From the NCBI GenBank assembly GCA_049841135.1, contig JASGHK010000004.1, forward strand, positions 682,001 through 746,000: DNA of 64,000 bases, written 5' to 3'. Made by a program: the position numbers and the translations under genes. The notes under the pieces are model-generated. The model did no database searches and was not told the DNA's origin. It saw nothing but the letters and a program-made list of their open reading frames with translations. The DNA comes from JACRCT01 sp049841135 (lineage in GTDB: Bacteria > Myxococcota > Myxococcia > Myxococcales > UBA5297). Within the stretch, counting starts at the first letter, position 1; every line of letters begins with the position of its first letter. Shown piece by piece: positions 38,612 to 48,082 of this stretch.

Positions 38612-39778
38612 TCACAGCGGCTGCTGGTAGCTCCCCTCCACGTACCCGCGCCCTGGCTCCAGCACCGCCCGCGAGTAGCCGCTGCACTCCCCCTGCGTCT
38701 GCAGCGGCGTCCTCGGCCGCCCCCACTCGTGGAGACACGCCGCCGGCGCCAGCGCGGCCTGCTGCTCGCGGTACTCCAGGCCCGACGGGAGCCAGACCTC
38801 CCAGCGCGCGTCGCGCACCGGAGTCGCCAGCTGCGGCAGCTCCACCCGGAAGCGCCCGCGGATCCCCATCGCCTGGCCCTCGAAGGTGTAGGCGAGCTCG
38901 ACGAGGGCGTTGCCGCGCACGGGGATCTTGACCGTGGTCCCCTGCGACACCGCGCTCGCCTTGACCGGCGTCGCGCCGACGTAGGCCTTCCACAGCTTGG
39001 CGCCCTGGGGCAGCACGAGCGTCAGGTCGTCGTCTGCGGCGGTCACCTTCACGGTCAGCCGGGTCACGCCCGTGCCTCCCAGCGAGACCACCGTCAACGC
39101 GCGCAGCTCCTCCAGCGTCGTGCCCGCTTCGGCCCGCTCGACACTCCCGGGCAGCAGAAGCTCCAGCCCTGCTGCGCCCAGCGCAGCCTCCGCCGTCAGC
39201 TGCCCTCGCGACCCGCGCTCCAGGCGCCATCCCGACTTGCCGGCGACGCGGTCCTGGCCGCGAACGTCGATCCGCGCCTTGCCACCGGCAAGTCCGGGCG
39301 GCGCCCATGTGAGGCGCTGCGACGATCCTTCCGCTTCGAGCGGGCCCTCCACCTCGAGATCTAGGCCGTAGCGTCCGAGGCCGTCCGCGGCGAAGGCCAC
39401 CCCGCTCCTCGATCGCACCAGCAGGCCGCGGCGCTCGGCAGGCGCGTCGACCGACGCCGCGGAGACAGCCAGGTGCTCGGGGAACAACGGCGCCACCACC
39501 CAGTGATCCGCCAGCACCGACAGCTCAGCGTGGATCTTCAGCTGTGCCCTGCCCTCGCGGATCTCGCCGCTGACGTCCGCGGTCAGCGCCCACGCCGCCG
39601 GGGCGCCTGAGCGCGGAGGCGCCTCCGGGACGGGCTGCCCTTCGCGACGCAGCAGGCGCTCGAGCTCGGTCCAGGGCACGGTCGCCTTCTCGATGGTGAT
39701 TCGCTGCGCTCGCGCCAGCCCCGGCGACGCCCCGGCGCCGAGCACGAGCCACAGCACAGCGGCCCGCGGCCACCTCAC
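38612..39778 (-). CDS. Periplasmic/exported hypothetical protein
   Basis: A 388-residue protein with a signal peptide (AVLWLVLGAGASPGLARA). The mature part is beta-rich, with late segments such as IKIPVRGNALVELAYTF and YREQQAALAPAACL. The GTG start overlaps the stop of the CreD-like gene (GTGA at 39775-39778), so the two are probably partners. No family recognised. Confidence 0.7.
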   Translation of the reverse strand: MRWPRAAVLWLVLGAGASPGLARAQRITIEKATVPWTELERLLRREGQPVPEAPPRSGAPAAWALTADVSGEIREGRAQLKIHAELSVLADHWVVAPLFPEHLAVSAASVDAPAERRGLLVRSRSGVAFAADGLGRYGLDLEVEGPLEAEGSSQRLTWAPPGLAGGKARIDVRGQDRVAGKSGWRLERGSRGQLTAEAALGAAGLELLLPGSVERAEAGTTLEELRALTVVSLGGTGVTRLTVKVTAADDDLTLVLPQGAKLWKAYVGATPVKASAVSQGTTVKIPVRGNALVELAYTFEGQAMGIRGRFRVELPQLATPVRDARWEVWLPSGLEYREQQAALAPAACLHEWGRPRTPLQTQGECSGYSRAVLEPGRGYVEGSYQQPL

Positions 39779-41098
39779 GGCTGGCTCCCGGCGCCAGCCG
39801 CCGTCGCGTCGAGCACCGAGGTCTCATCTACGTCCTCGGTCCTGGGTCGTTGTTCGCGAACCTCCCGCGCCACGCTCCCGAGCACCTGCAGGCCCACCGC
39901 TAGCGCGGCGAACCCGGCGATGACCAGGATGAGCCCGGTGTGCGCCGGCAGCAGGTAGGCCGCGGCCGGCACCGCGAGGAAGAAGCCCTGGGCGAGCGCC
40001 GTCGCCCCGCCCGCGCGCCAGCCGACGAAGCGCCAGACGTAGGCGACCGCCAGCGCGCTGATGCCGAAGAGCGCCAGCGCTGCGGCGACCGGCCACGGCA
40101 GGTAGGCGGTCAGGTAGGACGCCAGCGGGAAGTAGAGGAAGTAGGTGGCCGCGAGACCCAGCAAGTGAAGTGCGCGGGCGACCCGCGGCGTGCCGCGCAG
40201 GGCGAAGAGCATGGCGGAGGCCCACAGCAGGAAGAAGAACGGCGCGTTGGAGACGAGGTGGCGCAGGGCGGTCGACACTCCCTTGCTGTCCGGAAGCTCC
40301 ACTCCCACGTCGAAGCTCGACAGCAGGCGGTTCACCTCCCAGACCAGCTCCCGGGCCTCGCCGCGGCTGACGTCGGCCGTCGGAGACATCGAGCCCACCG
40401 GGAAGTCGAGCGCGCCGCGGGCCCCCTTCACGGTCATCGCCAGCCGGAACCCGTTGACCGGCTTTCCGCGGGCGGGGTTCTTCTCGCTGCCGAAGGAGTA
40501 GCCGAACCGCTGCAGCCCGCGGGCGCGAAAGGCCACCTGGAACTTCGCGGTGCGCTCGCCTTCGACCGGCCCGGTCCAGACGATGCGGTCCGGCGTGTAC
40601 TCGGTGTTGGCCGGATCCTCCCGGCCGTCGACGAGCAGCTTGAGCTCCTGGAGCATCAGCGCGTCCTTCTCCACCGGCAGCCCCACGCTGAAGGCCACGA
40701 ACGCCGGCGCCGGCGAGGGATTGGCGAACTCGTACTGGCCATCGAATTTCGCCTCGTAGCACGGGTACTCGGCGACGCCGCGGCGGCGGTACTGGACATC
40801 GAGGTCGACCTTCACGTCCGAGCGGGAGAAGCTCCCGTTGGCCGAGCTCGACGGTGGCGGCATCGGCGCGACGCCAGCGCACGGTGGGCTGCGGCTGGCG
40901 CAGCGCCCCGCCCCAGATGCGCGCGACTTCGCCGTTCTCGTAGGCGTGCTCGGTCCGCACGCCCAGCCGGGCCTCGAAGAGCGCCCAGCCCACGGTCAGC
41001 ACACAGGCCGCCAGCCCCACTGCGGCCATCGGCAGGAGGTTGTCGACGACGAGCTTCCCCAACGACGGCCCCGAGGCCGCCGGCTTGGCGTGGTTCAT
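39775..41098 (-). CDS. CreD-like inner-membrane protein, frame broken by one extra base
   Basis: A 440-residue polytopic protein after correction. One N-terminal span (LPMAAVGLAACVLTVGWALF) is followed by a large periplasmic domain beginning near GVAEYPCYEAKFDGQYEF, and then about six C-terminal spans. This layout matches the CreD/inner-membrane envelope-stress family. The frame breaks at about 40843 (GGCCGAGCTC for GGCGAGCTC). The gene overlaps its downstream neighbour by 4 bp. Family assignment is tentative. Confidence 0.65.
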
Positions 41099-41741
41099 GG
41101 AGTTCCCCGTACCCGGCTCGAGCGCCGGTCGGGGCGGGCCTGTGCAATGGCGGGGCCGAGCGGGTTTGCCTAGACCTGCGCGGGCGGTCGATCGGCCTGT
41201 CGTGGCTGGACGGACGCGCTTCGTCTCCGGCGCGCCGCGCTTTGGGCTGGGGCGGGTGCGGTCCTCGGTGGCGTTTCCTCGATGCCAGCGAGCCCCTCGG
41301 ATCGCCGGCTAGCCTTCAGAACCACCCCACCGTTCGATCAATCCTGCCGGTGCCGATAGTGCGTTTTCTCGGTGCCAGCGAGGCACTCGGCGGTCGCGGG
41401 TCGGCGGTCATGGCGGCGGTCGGTCGCGGCGGCGGTCGGTCGCGGACCGTTCATCGCCGACCGGAGGCTGAAGGCGGCTGAAGGCCGGCTGAAGGCCTCC
41501 GGCTACCTGGGGAAAGCCCTCTGAAGGGGCTAGCCCCCGGCTGCCACGGCCCTGCCGACTACTCCCACTGCGTCCACCTGCACCCTGTCGTAGTCGCTGA
41601 CCGGCACGTTGCAGCCCCTCCGCCAACCTCCCGAATCGCCTGGGCTATCCGGCGGTTCGTGAAAGCCCGTTTTCTAACCGGCCGTTTTCACCGGGGTTTT
41701 CGGCTTTGGCCCGCAACCATAATATGGCGAGGACTTCGCCC
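41099..41741. other. Gene-free region with short tandem repeats
   Basis: No convincing gene in this 643-bp convergent-to-divergent gap. It contains two near-adjacent copies of GGCGGCGGTCGGTCGCGG around 41411-41450, GCTGAAGGC-type triplets around 41467-41495, and two related TGCCAGCGAG...CTCGG segments at about 41282 and 41374. These look like unconstrained, repeat-prone sequence. Confidence 0.5.
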
Positions 41742-43868
41742 CTACGGCCGCGGCCCCAGCACCTTCACCAGGAACGCCAGCATGTCGCTGCGTCCCTCGA
41801 TGATCTTCTGCGTCGGCGTCCCGCTGCCGTGTCCAGCCCGGACCTCGATGCGAGCGATCACCGGCGCCGCCCCAGCCTGAGCCGCCTGCAGCGCCGCGAC
41901 GTACTTGAAGCTGTGCGCCGGGACCACCCGGTCGTCGTGGTCGGCGGTCATCACCAACGTGGCCGGATACCGGGTGCCGGGCTTCAGGTTGTGCAGCGGG
42001 CTGTACTTCATCAGCGACTCGAACCCCTCCTTGGTCTCCGACGAGCCGTAGTCGCTCTTCCAGCCCCAGCCGACCGTGAACTTGTGGAAGCGCAGCATGT
42101 CCATCACGCCGACCTCCGGCACCGCCGCCGCGAAGAGTTCCGGCCGCTGGGTCATCACCGCGCCGACCAGCAGGCCACCGTTGGAGGCGCCGTTGACCGC
42201 CAGCTTCTCGGGCGAGGTGATCTTGTTGTCGATGAGCCACTGCGCGGCGGCGATGTAGTCGTCGAAGCAGTTCTGCTTGCTCGCCAGCCGCCCGGCGTCG
42301 TGCCACGCCTGGCCGTACTCGCCTCCGCCTCGCAGGTTGGCGATGGCGTAGACACCGCCGCGCTCGAGCCAGGCGATGCGCGTGGGGCTGAAGCTGGGCG
42401 TCATCGACGCCTTGAAGCCGCCGTAGCCGTACAGGAGCGTCGGGTTCTTGCCGTCGAGCGCGAGCCCCTTCTTGTGCATCAGGAACATGGGGATCTGCGT
42501 CCCGTCCTTGGAGGCGAAGAAGACCTGCCTGGACTCGAAGGCCTCGGGGTCGAAGTCGACCTTGGCCGACCGGAACGGCTTGGCCTTCAGGTCCTTCACG
42601 CCGAGCCGCCAGATGCTGGTCGGCGCCAGGAAGCCGGAGTGGGCGAAGAAGGTCTCGCTGTCGGTGCGCTTGCCGCCGAACCCGCCGACGGTGCCGATGG
42701 ATGGCATGGGGAGGTCCGCGACCTTCTTGCCCTTCAGGTCGAAGACCTCGACCTCGTTCTTGGCGTCGCGCATCCAGACGACAAAGAACCGATCCTGCAG
42801 CAGGCTGGCGCTCTCGAGGACGTCCTTGCCCTTGGCCTCGGGGATGATCTCCTTCCACTGGGCCGGCTGGGCCTGCCCGCGCTTGATGGCGACGAGCTTG
42901 CCGCGCGGAGCGTCCTTGTCGGCCCTGACGTAGAAGGTCTCTCCGTCGTTGTCGATCACGTCGTAGGAGGCATCGAAGCGGTCGAGGAACGGCTCGGGCT
43001 TGGCGCCCTTCTTGGCGAGGTCGAGCAGGAAGACCGCGTTCTCGGGGTTGGTCCCCTGCGCGGCGTAGATGATGAGCCAGCGCCCGTCGTCGGTGGTCCC
43101 GGCGTAGAGGTACCAGTCCGGATGATCCGGCCGGGCGTAGACGAGGACGTCCTGGTCCTGCTTGGTGCCGAGCGCGTGGAAGAAGACCTTCTGGTTCTTG
43201 GTCTCGCCCTTCTTCTCCTCGCCCGCCTTCGGCTCGTCGAACCGGCTGTAGAAGAAGCCGCTGCCGTCCTTCTTCCAGGCGGCGCCGCCGAACTTGGCCC
43301 AGCGCACCTCGTCGTCGCGGTCCTTGCCGGTGGCGACGTCGCGCACCTTCCAGACTTGCCAGTCGGAGCCGGCCTCGGCCACGGCGTAGGCCAGGAGCTT
43401 GCCGTCCTCGGAGCAGGACAGCCCGCCGAGCGCCACGGTGCCGTCGGCGGAGAGCGTGTTCGGGTCGAGCAGGACCCGGCCTTCTTTTTCGGGCGCGTCG
43501 GTGACGTAGAGGACCGACTGGTTCTGCAGGCCGGAGTTGCGCTGGTAGAAGTAGCTCTTGCCGCGCTTCCACGGCGAGCTGAACCGCTCGTAGTTCCAGA
43601 GCCTGGTGAGCCGCTCCTTGATGGCGGCGCGCTCGGGAATGGCGGCGAGGTACGCCTCGGTCACCTGGTTCTGGCTCTTCACCCAGGCCGCCGTCTCCTG
43701 GCTGTTGTCGTCCTCGAGCCAGCGGTACGGGTCGGACACCTTGGTGCCGAAGTAGTCGTCGACCACCGAGTCCTTGCGGGTCTCGGGGTAGGCGAGCTTG
43801 GCGGGAGCAGCGGTCGAAGGTTCAGCGGCCATGGTGATTCCCAGGGTGGCGACGAGGGCGAGGATCAA
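41742..43868 (-). CDS. Prolyl oligopeptidase family (S9) serine peptidase, exported
   Basis: A 708-residue peptidase that cuts after Pro in small peptides. The N-terminal beta-propeller (YPETRKDSVVDDYFG onward) precedes the alpha/beta-hydrolase domain, with catalytic Ser in NGASNGGLLVG (about residue 563), Asp in TADHDDRVVPA and His in RAGHGSG (about 680). I chose the TTG at 43868: GGAGG lies 8 bases upstream, and it gives a signal peptide LILALVATLGITMA. The longer in-frame ORF to 44144 is low-complexity. Probably periplasmic or secreted. Confidence 0.9.
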   Translation of the reverse strand: MILALVATLGITMAAEPSTAAPAKLAYPETRKDSVVDDYFGTKVSDPYRWLEDDNSQETAAWVKSQNQVTEAYLAAIPERAAIKERLTRLWNYERFSSPWKRGKSYFYQRNSGLQNQSVLYVTDAPEKEGRVLLDPNTLSADGTVALGGLSCSEDGKLLAYAVAEAGSDWQVWKVRDVATGKDRDDEVRWAKFGGAAWKKDGSGFFYSRFDEPKAGEEKKGETKNQKVFFHALGTKQDQDVLVYARPDHPDWYLYAGTTDDGRWLIIYAAQGTNPENAVFLLDLAKKGAKPEPFLDRFDASYDVIDNDGETFYVRADKDAPRGKLVAIKRGQAQPAQWKEIIPEAKGKDVLESASLLQDRFFVVWMRDAKNEVEVFDLKGKKVADLPMPSIGTVGGFGGKRTDSETFFAHSGFLAPTSIWRLGVKDLKAKPFRSAKVDFDPEAFESRQVFFASKDGTQIPMFLMHKKGLALDGKNPTLLYGYGGFKASMTPSFSPTRIAWLERGGVYAIANLRGGGEYGQAWHDAGRLASKQNCFDDYIAAAQWLIDNKITSPEKLAVNGASNGGLLVGAVMTQRPELFAAAVPEVGVMDMLRFHKFTVGWGWKSDYGSSETKEGFESLMKYSPLHNLKPGTRYPATLVMTADHDDRVVPAHSFKYVAALQAAQAGAAPVIARIEVRAGHGSGTPTQKIIEGRSDMLAFLVKVLGPRP

Positions 43869-44143
43869 GAGGGAGACCTCCGTGGCTCGGACGAGCCGGG
43901 CCGCGCATTGTGGCACGGGAGCCGATCCCCCGTGCGAGACCGGCGACTCGGCGTGGCGGCGAGCGTAGGTTGGCGGGCCGCACGCAGACTGCGAGAACGC
44001 AGCGCCAGGAGCGGACATGCCCGAGCCCGCCTCGAAGCGTGACGCGGTGAGCACCCGCATTGCCGCGCAACCCGGAGGCTGGCAGGTCATCGTGTCCTGA
44101 GCCCGCCAGGCGGCGGCAGACCGGCGTCCGAAAGGCCCGCGCA

Positions 44144-44695
44144 ATGGAGATCATCTGGCGCACCGCGATGTCGATGGACGGCAGGATCGCCACGGCCGAG
44201 CAGGACCTCGGCTTCCTGGAGACTATCCAGGACCAGGAGGCGGCGCTCGCGGACTTCCCCGCTTTCGTCGCCTCCGTCGACGCGATCATCCTCGGCGCAA
44301 CGACGCTCCGCTGGCTCGTCCGCCAGGGGCATGGCTGGCCGCACGGCGACAAGCCGACCTATCTCGTCTCCCACGACGCCGCCCTCGCCACGGCGGTGAC
44401 TTCGCAGCTGCCCCTCCGGCGCGTCGAGGGGGATCTGCGCGGGCTCGTCGAAGGGCTGGAAGCGAGCGGCGCCAAGCGGGTGTGGCTGTGCGGCGGCGGA
44501 GACGTCGCGGGGCAACTCCTGGCGCTGGGCCGCATCGACGAGGTCGAGGTAACGATCGCGCCGGTGGCGCTGGGCTCGGGTCCGGCCCTCTTCGACCATC
44601 CCTCCCTCGCGCTCCGGCCCTTCAGGCTCGTGGCGTGCGAGACCTGCGCCGGCAACGCCGTCCGGATCCGGTGGAGGCGCGAGCGAGGACCGTAG
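44144..44695 (+). CDS. RibD C-terminal/dihydrofolate-reductase-like protein
   Basis: A 183-residue reductase-fold protein with the family opening ...TAMSMDGRIATAEQ, the DAIILGATTL core strand, and the nucleotide-binding KRVWLCGGGDVAGQLL. Such stand-alone RibD-C/YwjB-type proteins use NAD(P)H, but their substrate is usually unknown. It is divergent from the peptidase gene and converges on the ThrRS gene, separated by a hairpin. Confidence 0.85.
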   Translation: MEIIWRTAMSMDGRIATAEQDLGFLETIQDQEAALADFPAFVASVDAIILGATTLRWLVRQGHGWPHGDKPTYLVSHDAALATAVTSQLPLRRVEGDLRGLVEGLEASGAKRVWLCGGGDVAGQLLALGRIDEVEVTIAPVALGSGPALFDHPSLALRPFRLVACETCAGNAVRIRWRRERGP

Positions 44696-44696
44696 G

Positions 44697-44731
44697 AGGT
44701 CGCCGGCGCTGCCGCGAGCCGCCGGCGACCT
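44697..44731. terminator. Bidirectional hairpin between convergent genes
   Basis: A perfect 12-bp stem, AGGTCGCCGGCG (44697-44708) with CGCCGGCGACCT (44720-44731), lies between two converging stop codons. No long T-run flanks it. Confidence 0.55.
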
Positions 44732-44743
44732 GCCTCGCCCCCA

Positions 44744-45971
44744 TCAACTCGGAGGCCTGCACGCCTCCTTCAACGCCCCGAGCCCTTCCTCGAGCGCCCG
44801 CTCGGAGGACACACCGTCCCGGCCGCGAATGCTCACGGACCGCCTCTCGACCTCGCGCCCGCCCAGGACGACGACCAGCGGCACGCCGGCTCCATGCGCA
44901 TCGCGGACCTTGCGCCCCACCGACTCATTGCGAGCGTCCACCCGCGACCTCAACCCGGCTGCCCGAAGCTCTGCGGCGACCTCGCGCGCGTATCCCAGCT
45001 GCTCGGCGGAGAGCGGCGCCACGAGAATCTGCTCGGGCGCGAGCCACGCCGGGAGCTGTCCGCCGTGATGCTCGAGGAGGACACCCAGGAAGCGCTCGAG
45101 GCTGCCGAACACCGCCCGGTGCAGCAGGAAGGGTGCCCGCCGGCTGCCTCCGGCTTCGACGTACTCCAAGCCGAAGCGCGCCGGCATCGCCAGGTCGAGC
45201 TGGATCGTCCCGCATTGCCACAGCCGGTCCAGCCGGTCGCGGAGCGAGAACTCGAGCTTGGGCCCGTAGAAGGCGCCCTGCCCCGGCTGCAGCTCGAGCT
45301 CGACGCCGGCGCTCCGGGCCGCCTCGGCGAGGATCGCCTCCGCCTGGTCCCAGAAGCTCGTCGGAGCCGACCCGCGACGGCGGCCTCGTCGAGAAGCCGA
45401 CCCGCACGCGGTCGAAGCCGAACTCGGCGTAGAAGGCCTTCAGCGAGCCGCAGAAGCGGGCCACCTCCGCCTGCGCCTGCTCCGGCGCGCAGAAGATGTG
45501 GCCGTCGTCCTGCGTGAACTGCCGCAGCCGGAAGAGGCCCTGGATGGCGCCGCTCGGCTCGTTGCGGTGGACGAGCCCGAACTCGCCCAGCCGGTAGGGC
45601 AGGTCGCGGTACGAGAGCGAGGCGCGCAGCGCGACCTGGATGGCCCCGGGGCAGTTGGCCGGCTTGAGCGCGAAGCCGCGGCCCTCGTCGTCGACGCGCA
45701 GCATGTCCTGCGCGAAGTGCTCCAGGTGGCCGCTCGCCTTCCAGATGGGGTCGGCCATCACCTGCGGCGTGCGGATCTCAGCGAACCCTTCGCGCTCCAT
45801 CAGCAGCCGGACGCGCTGCTCGAGCAGGCGCAGGAGCGTCCAGCCGCGCGGGTGCCAGAAGACCGCGCCCGGCGCCTCCTCCTGCAGGTGGAAGAGGCCC
45901 TGTCGCTGGCCTATCTGGCGGTGGTCGTGGTCCTGCTCGTGGTTCGGGTACTGATGGTGGCTCTGCTGCAT
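44744..45971 (-). CDS. Truncated threonyl-tRNA synthetase (catalytic and anticodon domains only), frame broken by one extra base
   Basis: After correction 408 residues; full-length ThrRS is about 640. The TGS and editing domains are absent: the protein begins MQQSHHQYPNHEQDHDHRQ and goes directly into LFHLQEEAPGAVFWHPRGW, the start of the class II catalytic domain. Motif 2 (VHRNEPSGAIQGLFRLRQF) and the zinc ligands in KPANCPG, QDDGHIF and LLHRAVFGS are present. The anticodon-binding domain follows. The frame breaks at about 45354 (CAGAAGCTCG for CAGAGCTCG). GAGGAG precedes the ATG. A threonine attenuator lies upstream. Confidence 0.85.
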
Positions 45972-46024
45972 GGTCGGCTCCTCGTTGGAAAACGCCGGAG
46001 CCGGTCGGAGCCCTGACAAACGGA

Positions 46025-46055
46025 AACGCCCCAACCGGAATCCGGCGGGGGCGTT
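46025..46055 (-). terminator. Attenuator hairpin upstream of thrS-like gene
   Basis: On the minus strand AACGCCCC (46048-46055) pairs with GGGGCGTT (46025-46032); an inner CCGGA/TCCGG pairing extends the stem, and TTTCCGTTTGT follows. It sits between the Thr-rich leader peptide and the synthetase start, the layout of a ribosome-mediated transcription attenuator. Confidence 0.7.
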
Positions 46056-46082
46056 CGGTCGTGTGCTCGGGTTTCCTTCCGC

Positions 46083-46148
46083 TCACACGTCCACGAACCC
46101 GCCGGTGCGGGTAGTGGTCGTGCGAGTGGTGGCAGAGCGAAGCAGCAC
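46083..46148 (-). CDS. Threonine-rich leader peptide of an attenuator
   Basis: A 21-residue frame starting at a GTG: MLLRSATTRTTTTRTGGFVDV in outline, with seven Thr codons and two Arg codons within a nine-codon run. It ends 27 bp before the attenuator stem on the minus strand and 111 bp before the truncated ThrRS start. Thr-rich leaders are known regulators of threonine operons in Proteobacteria. The ribosome site is weak, and the start codon is inferred from position. Confidence 0.6.
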   Translation of the reverse strand: MLLRSATTRTTTTRTGGFVDV

Positions 46149-46192
46149 GGGAGCAGGATGCGCACTTGCCCGAGGCGAGTCAAGGCGGGGGC

Positions 46193-47215
46193 CTAGAACC
46201 GGTAGGTCTCTCCCTGCACCGGGACGACGACGTTGAGCCCGGCGTCCGCGGCCGCCTTGAGCTCCTTCACCACCTGGTCGTACTTCATCGCCTTGATGTG
46301 GGTCGCGACGATCGGGCAGGTCCGGAAGGCCGGCGCGAGCTGGCGCGCCAGGGCGACCGCATCCTCCTCGGTCATCGTCGCCGCAGTCGGCAGCGGAGCC
46401 TTGATCGGCACGGGCGAGAGCTTGGCCAGCTCCAGCAGCAGCGAGTTGCGCGTCAGGTGTCCGGTGACCTCGGCCAGCTTCTCGTCGGCGACCGGGAACG
46501 ACACCTCCACGACGATGGCCCTCAGCCGACCGCCAGCGAGAACCGGCCCCGCCGTCTTCCACACCGTCGTGGTCGCGCCGGTGTCGCCGACATAGAGGAA
46601 GGCGTCTTCACCGCTGGAGATGAGGAAGGCGGCGCTCTCGACCGGGTGGTTCACGGCGACGGCTTGGACCGAGAACGGACCGACCGTCCTCTTGGCCAGT
46701 GGCTCGAGCGGCGAGAGCTTGAGCGCGGGGTGCCCCTTGGGGATCTGCGTGAAGTCGGACCAGAGCGCGGAATGGAAGACCGCCTGCGTGAGCGTCTTCG
46801 CGGTCTCCGGCAGGCTCACGACCTCCAGCGGCGCGTGGCCGCGTAGCGCCAGGGTCACCTGCAAGGTGCTCTGCTGCAGGAAGCCGCCAACGTGGTCGAG
46901 GTGGGCATGGCTCAGGAGCAGCGCCTGCAGCGGATCGAGCAAGGCCAGGGCCGCCTGCACCTGCGCGCTCGGGCCGGCCTGCGGCGCCAGGCGCCCGGCT
47001 CTCTCCTGCAGCTTCACGAGCCCCGGGAAGACGCTTCCGCCGTCGAGCATCAGCGCCGCCGGTTCGTTCGCCCGACCGAGCAGATAGCAGGAGAGGTTGG
47101 AGTCGGCGTCGCCCCCGAGCACGCCGACGGCCTTGAGCTCGAAGGCCGCAGGACGAGGCTCCGGCGCTGCCGTCAGCAGAAGGAGGGGAACGACCAGCAG
47201 ACCGAGGTTGGACAC
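46193..47215 (-). CDS. Metallo-beta-lactamase-fold hydrolase, class II cyclic-nucleotide phosphodiesterase-like
   Basis: A 340-residue exported protein with an N-terminal signal (LGLLVVPLLLLTAAP). The metal site LLSHAHLDHVGGF (HxHxDH) is near residue 100, with further His/Asp ligands in VNHPVES, YVGDTG and IVATHIKA. The overall layout resembles class II 3',5'-cyclic-nucleotide phosphodiesterases (PDE1 type). The GTG start has AAGGAG upstream. It is divergent from the metallophosphoesterase, and its 3' end lies 44 bp before the Thr leader. Confidence 0.75.
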   Translation of the reverse strand: MSNLGLLVVPLLLLTAAPEPRPAAFELKAVGVLGGDADSNLSCYLLGRANEPAALMLDGGSVFPGLVKLQERAGRLAPQAGPSAQVQAALALLDPLQALLLSHAHLDHVGGFLQQSTLQVTLALRGHAPLEVVSLPETAKTLTQAVFHSALWSDFTQIPKGHPALKLSPLEPLAKRTVGPFSVQAVAVNHPVESAAFLISSGEDAFLYVGDTGATTTVWKTAGPVLAGGRLRAIVVEVSFPVADEKLAEVTGHLTRNSLLLELAKLSPVPIKAPLPTAATMTEEDAVALARQLAPAFRTCPIVATHIKAMKYDQVVKELKAAADAGLNVVVPVQGETYRF

Positions 47216-47278
47216 GTGGGCTCCTTGGCTCGCGCAGCGCACTACAATGCCCAACGTCTTCGACAGGTCATAGTCCTC

Positions 47279-48016
47279 GTGCCCAAGAACCCCCGATCCG
47301 AAGTCCACCGGCTCCTGTGCTGCTCCGACACGCACGACCGGCTTCCCCCTGCCCTCCCCGAGGACGGCGCCGCGGCCTGGTTGCACGCGGGTGATGTCTA
47401 CGAAGACCCCAGGTTCGGCGGCGAGCAACTCCCCGCCGCCGCCGACTGGCAGGACCCCGACCATCCCGACGTCGCAGCCTGGGCGGAGACCCGCAAGGTC
47501 CCGGTCTTCGGCGTGCGCGGCAACCACGACTTCGCCGACCCCTTTCGCTTCTTCGCTTCCGGCCGGAACCTCTCGGGCCGCGCCGTGCGGCTGGCGAAGG
47601 ACCTCGTGCTCGCGGGCGTCGGATGGGCCGGTGACGACGTCTGCCCGCCCTTCGATCGCGAACTCGCCGAGGTCTGCGCCCACGTGGCCGGCGCCGTCGA
47701 TCGCGTGCGCGTCGACGGCGACCGGATCGTGCTGGTCTCGCACTACCCCGGGCGCGTCCCTGGCCTCTTCCCGGACGACCCCTTCGGGCGACTCTCGGAC
47801 TTCTGCTTCCCCTGCGTCACCGAGCTCGTCCTGGCGATCGAGCCGGTGGTCGTCGTCCAGGGCCACATCCACCAGTGGGCGGGCCACCAGGCCAAGTTGA
47901 AGCTCGCGGGCGGTCGCACGACGCTCGTCGTGGCGCTGGGGCCGGCGGGCGCCGTGGTGGAGGTCGGCGTCGGCAGGGCCGTCCGTGCCAAGGTCTTTCC
48001 CGCGAAGCCGGAGTGA
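47279..48016 (+). CDS. Calcineurin-like metallophosphoesterase
   Basis: A 245-residue phosphoesterase with the full set of metal motifs: SDTHDRLP (DxH), HAGDVYED (GDxxE), GVRGNHDFAD (GNHD), VSHYPG and VVQGHIHQWAG (GHxH). No signal peptide. The start is a GTG at 47279. Substrate not evident; relatives act on nucleotides, phosphoproteins or nucleic acids. Confidence 0.85.
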   Translation: MPKNPRSEVHRLLCCSDTHDRLPPALPEDGAAAWLHAGDVYEDPRFGGEQLPAAADWQDPDHPDVAAWAETRKVPVFGVRGNHDFADPFRFFASGRNLSGRAVRLAKDLVLAGVGWAGDDVCPPFDRELAEVCAHVAGAVDRVRVDGDRIVLVSHYPGRVPGLFPDDPFGRLSDFCFPCVTELVLAIEPVVVVQGHIHQWAGHQAKLKLAGGRTTLVVALGPAGAVVEVGVGRAVRAKVFPAKPE

Positions 48017-48082
48017 GGTTTCGGCAATCGTTCGCGGAAGTCTGCGTACCATTGCGGTCTGGGCCGCCTCGATGGAGTCAGC

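Noticed and set aside
41411..41495. CRISPR-like array in the repeat-rich gap
   Set aside because: Units are too short and irregular, with no spacers and no cas genes.
10652..45355. Programmed ribosomal frameshifting as an explanation for the broken genes
   Set aside because: No slippery sequences or downstream structures; unrelated genes and all same-sign changes point to sequence error. Only the IS3 A8 site fits a programmed shift.
46025..46148. T-box riboswitch upstream of the ThrRS gene
   Set aside because: No T-box sequence or specifier loop seen; the Thr-rich peptide and hairpin fit classical attenuation.
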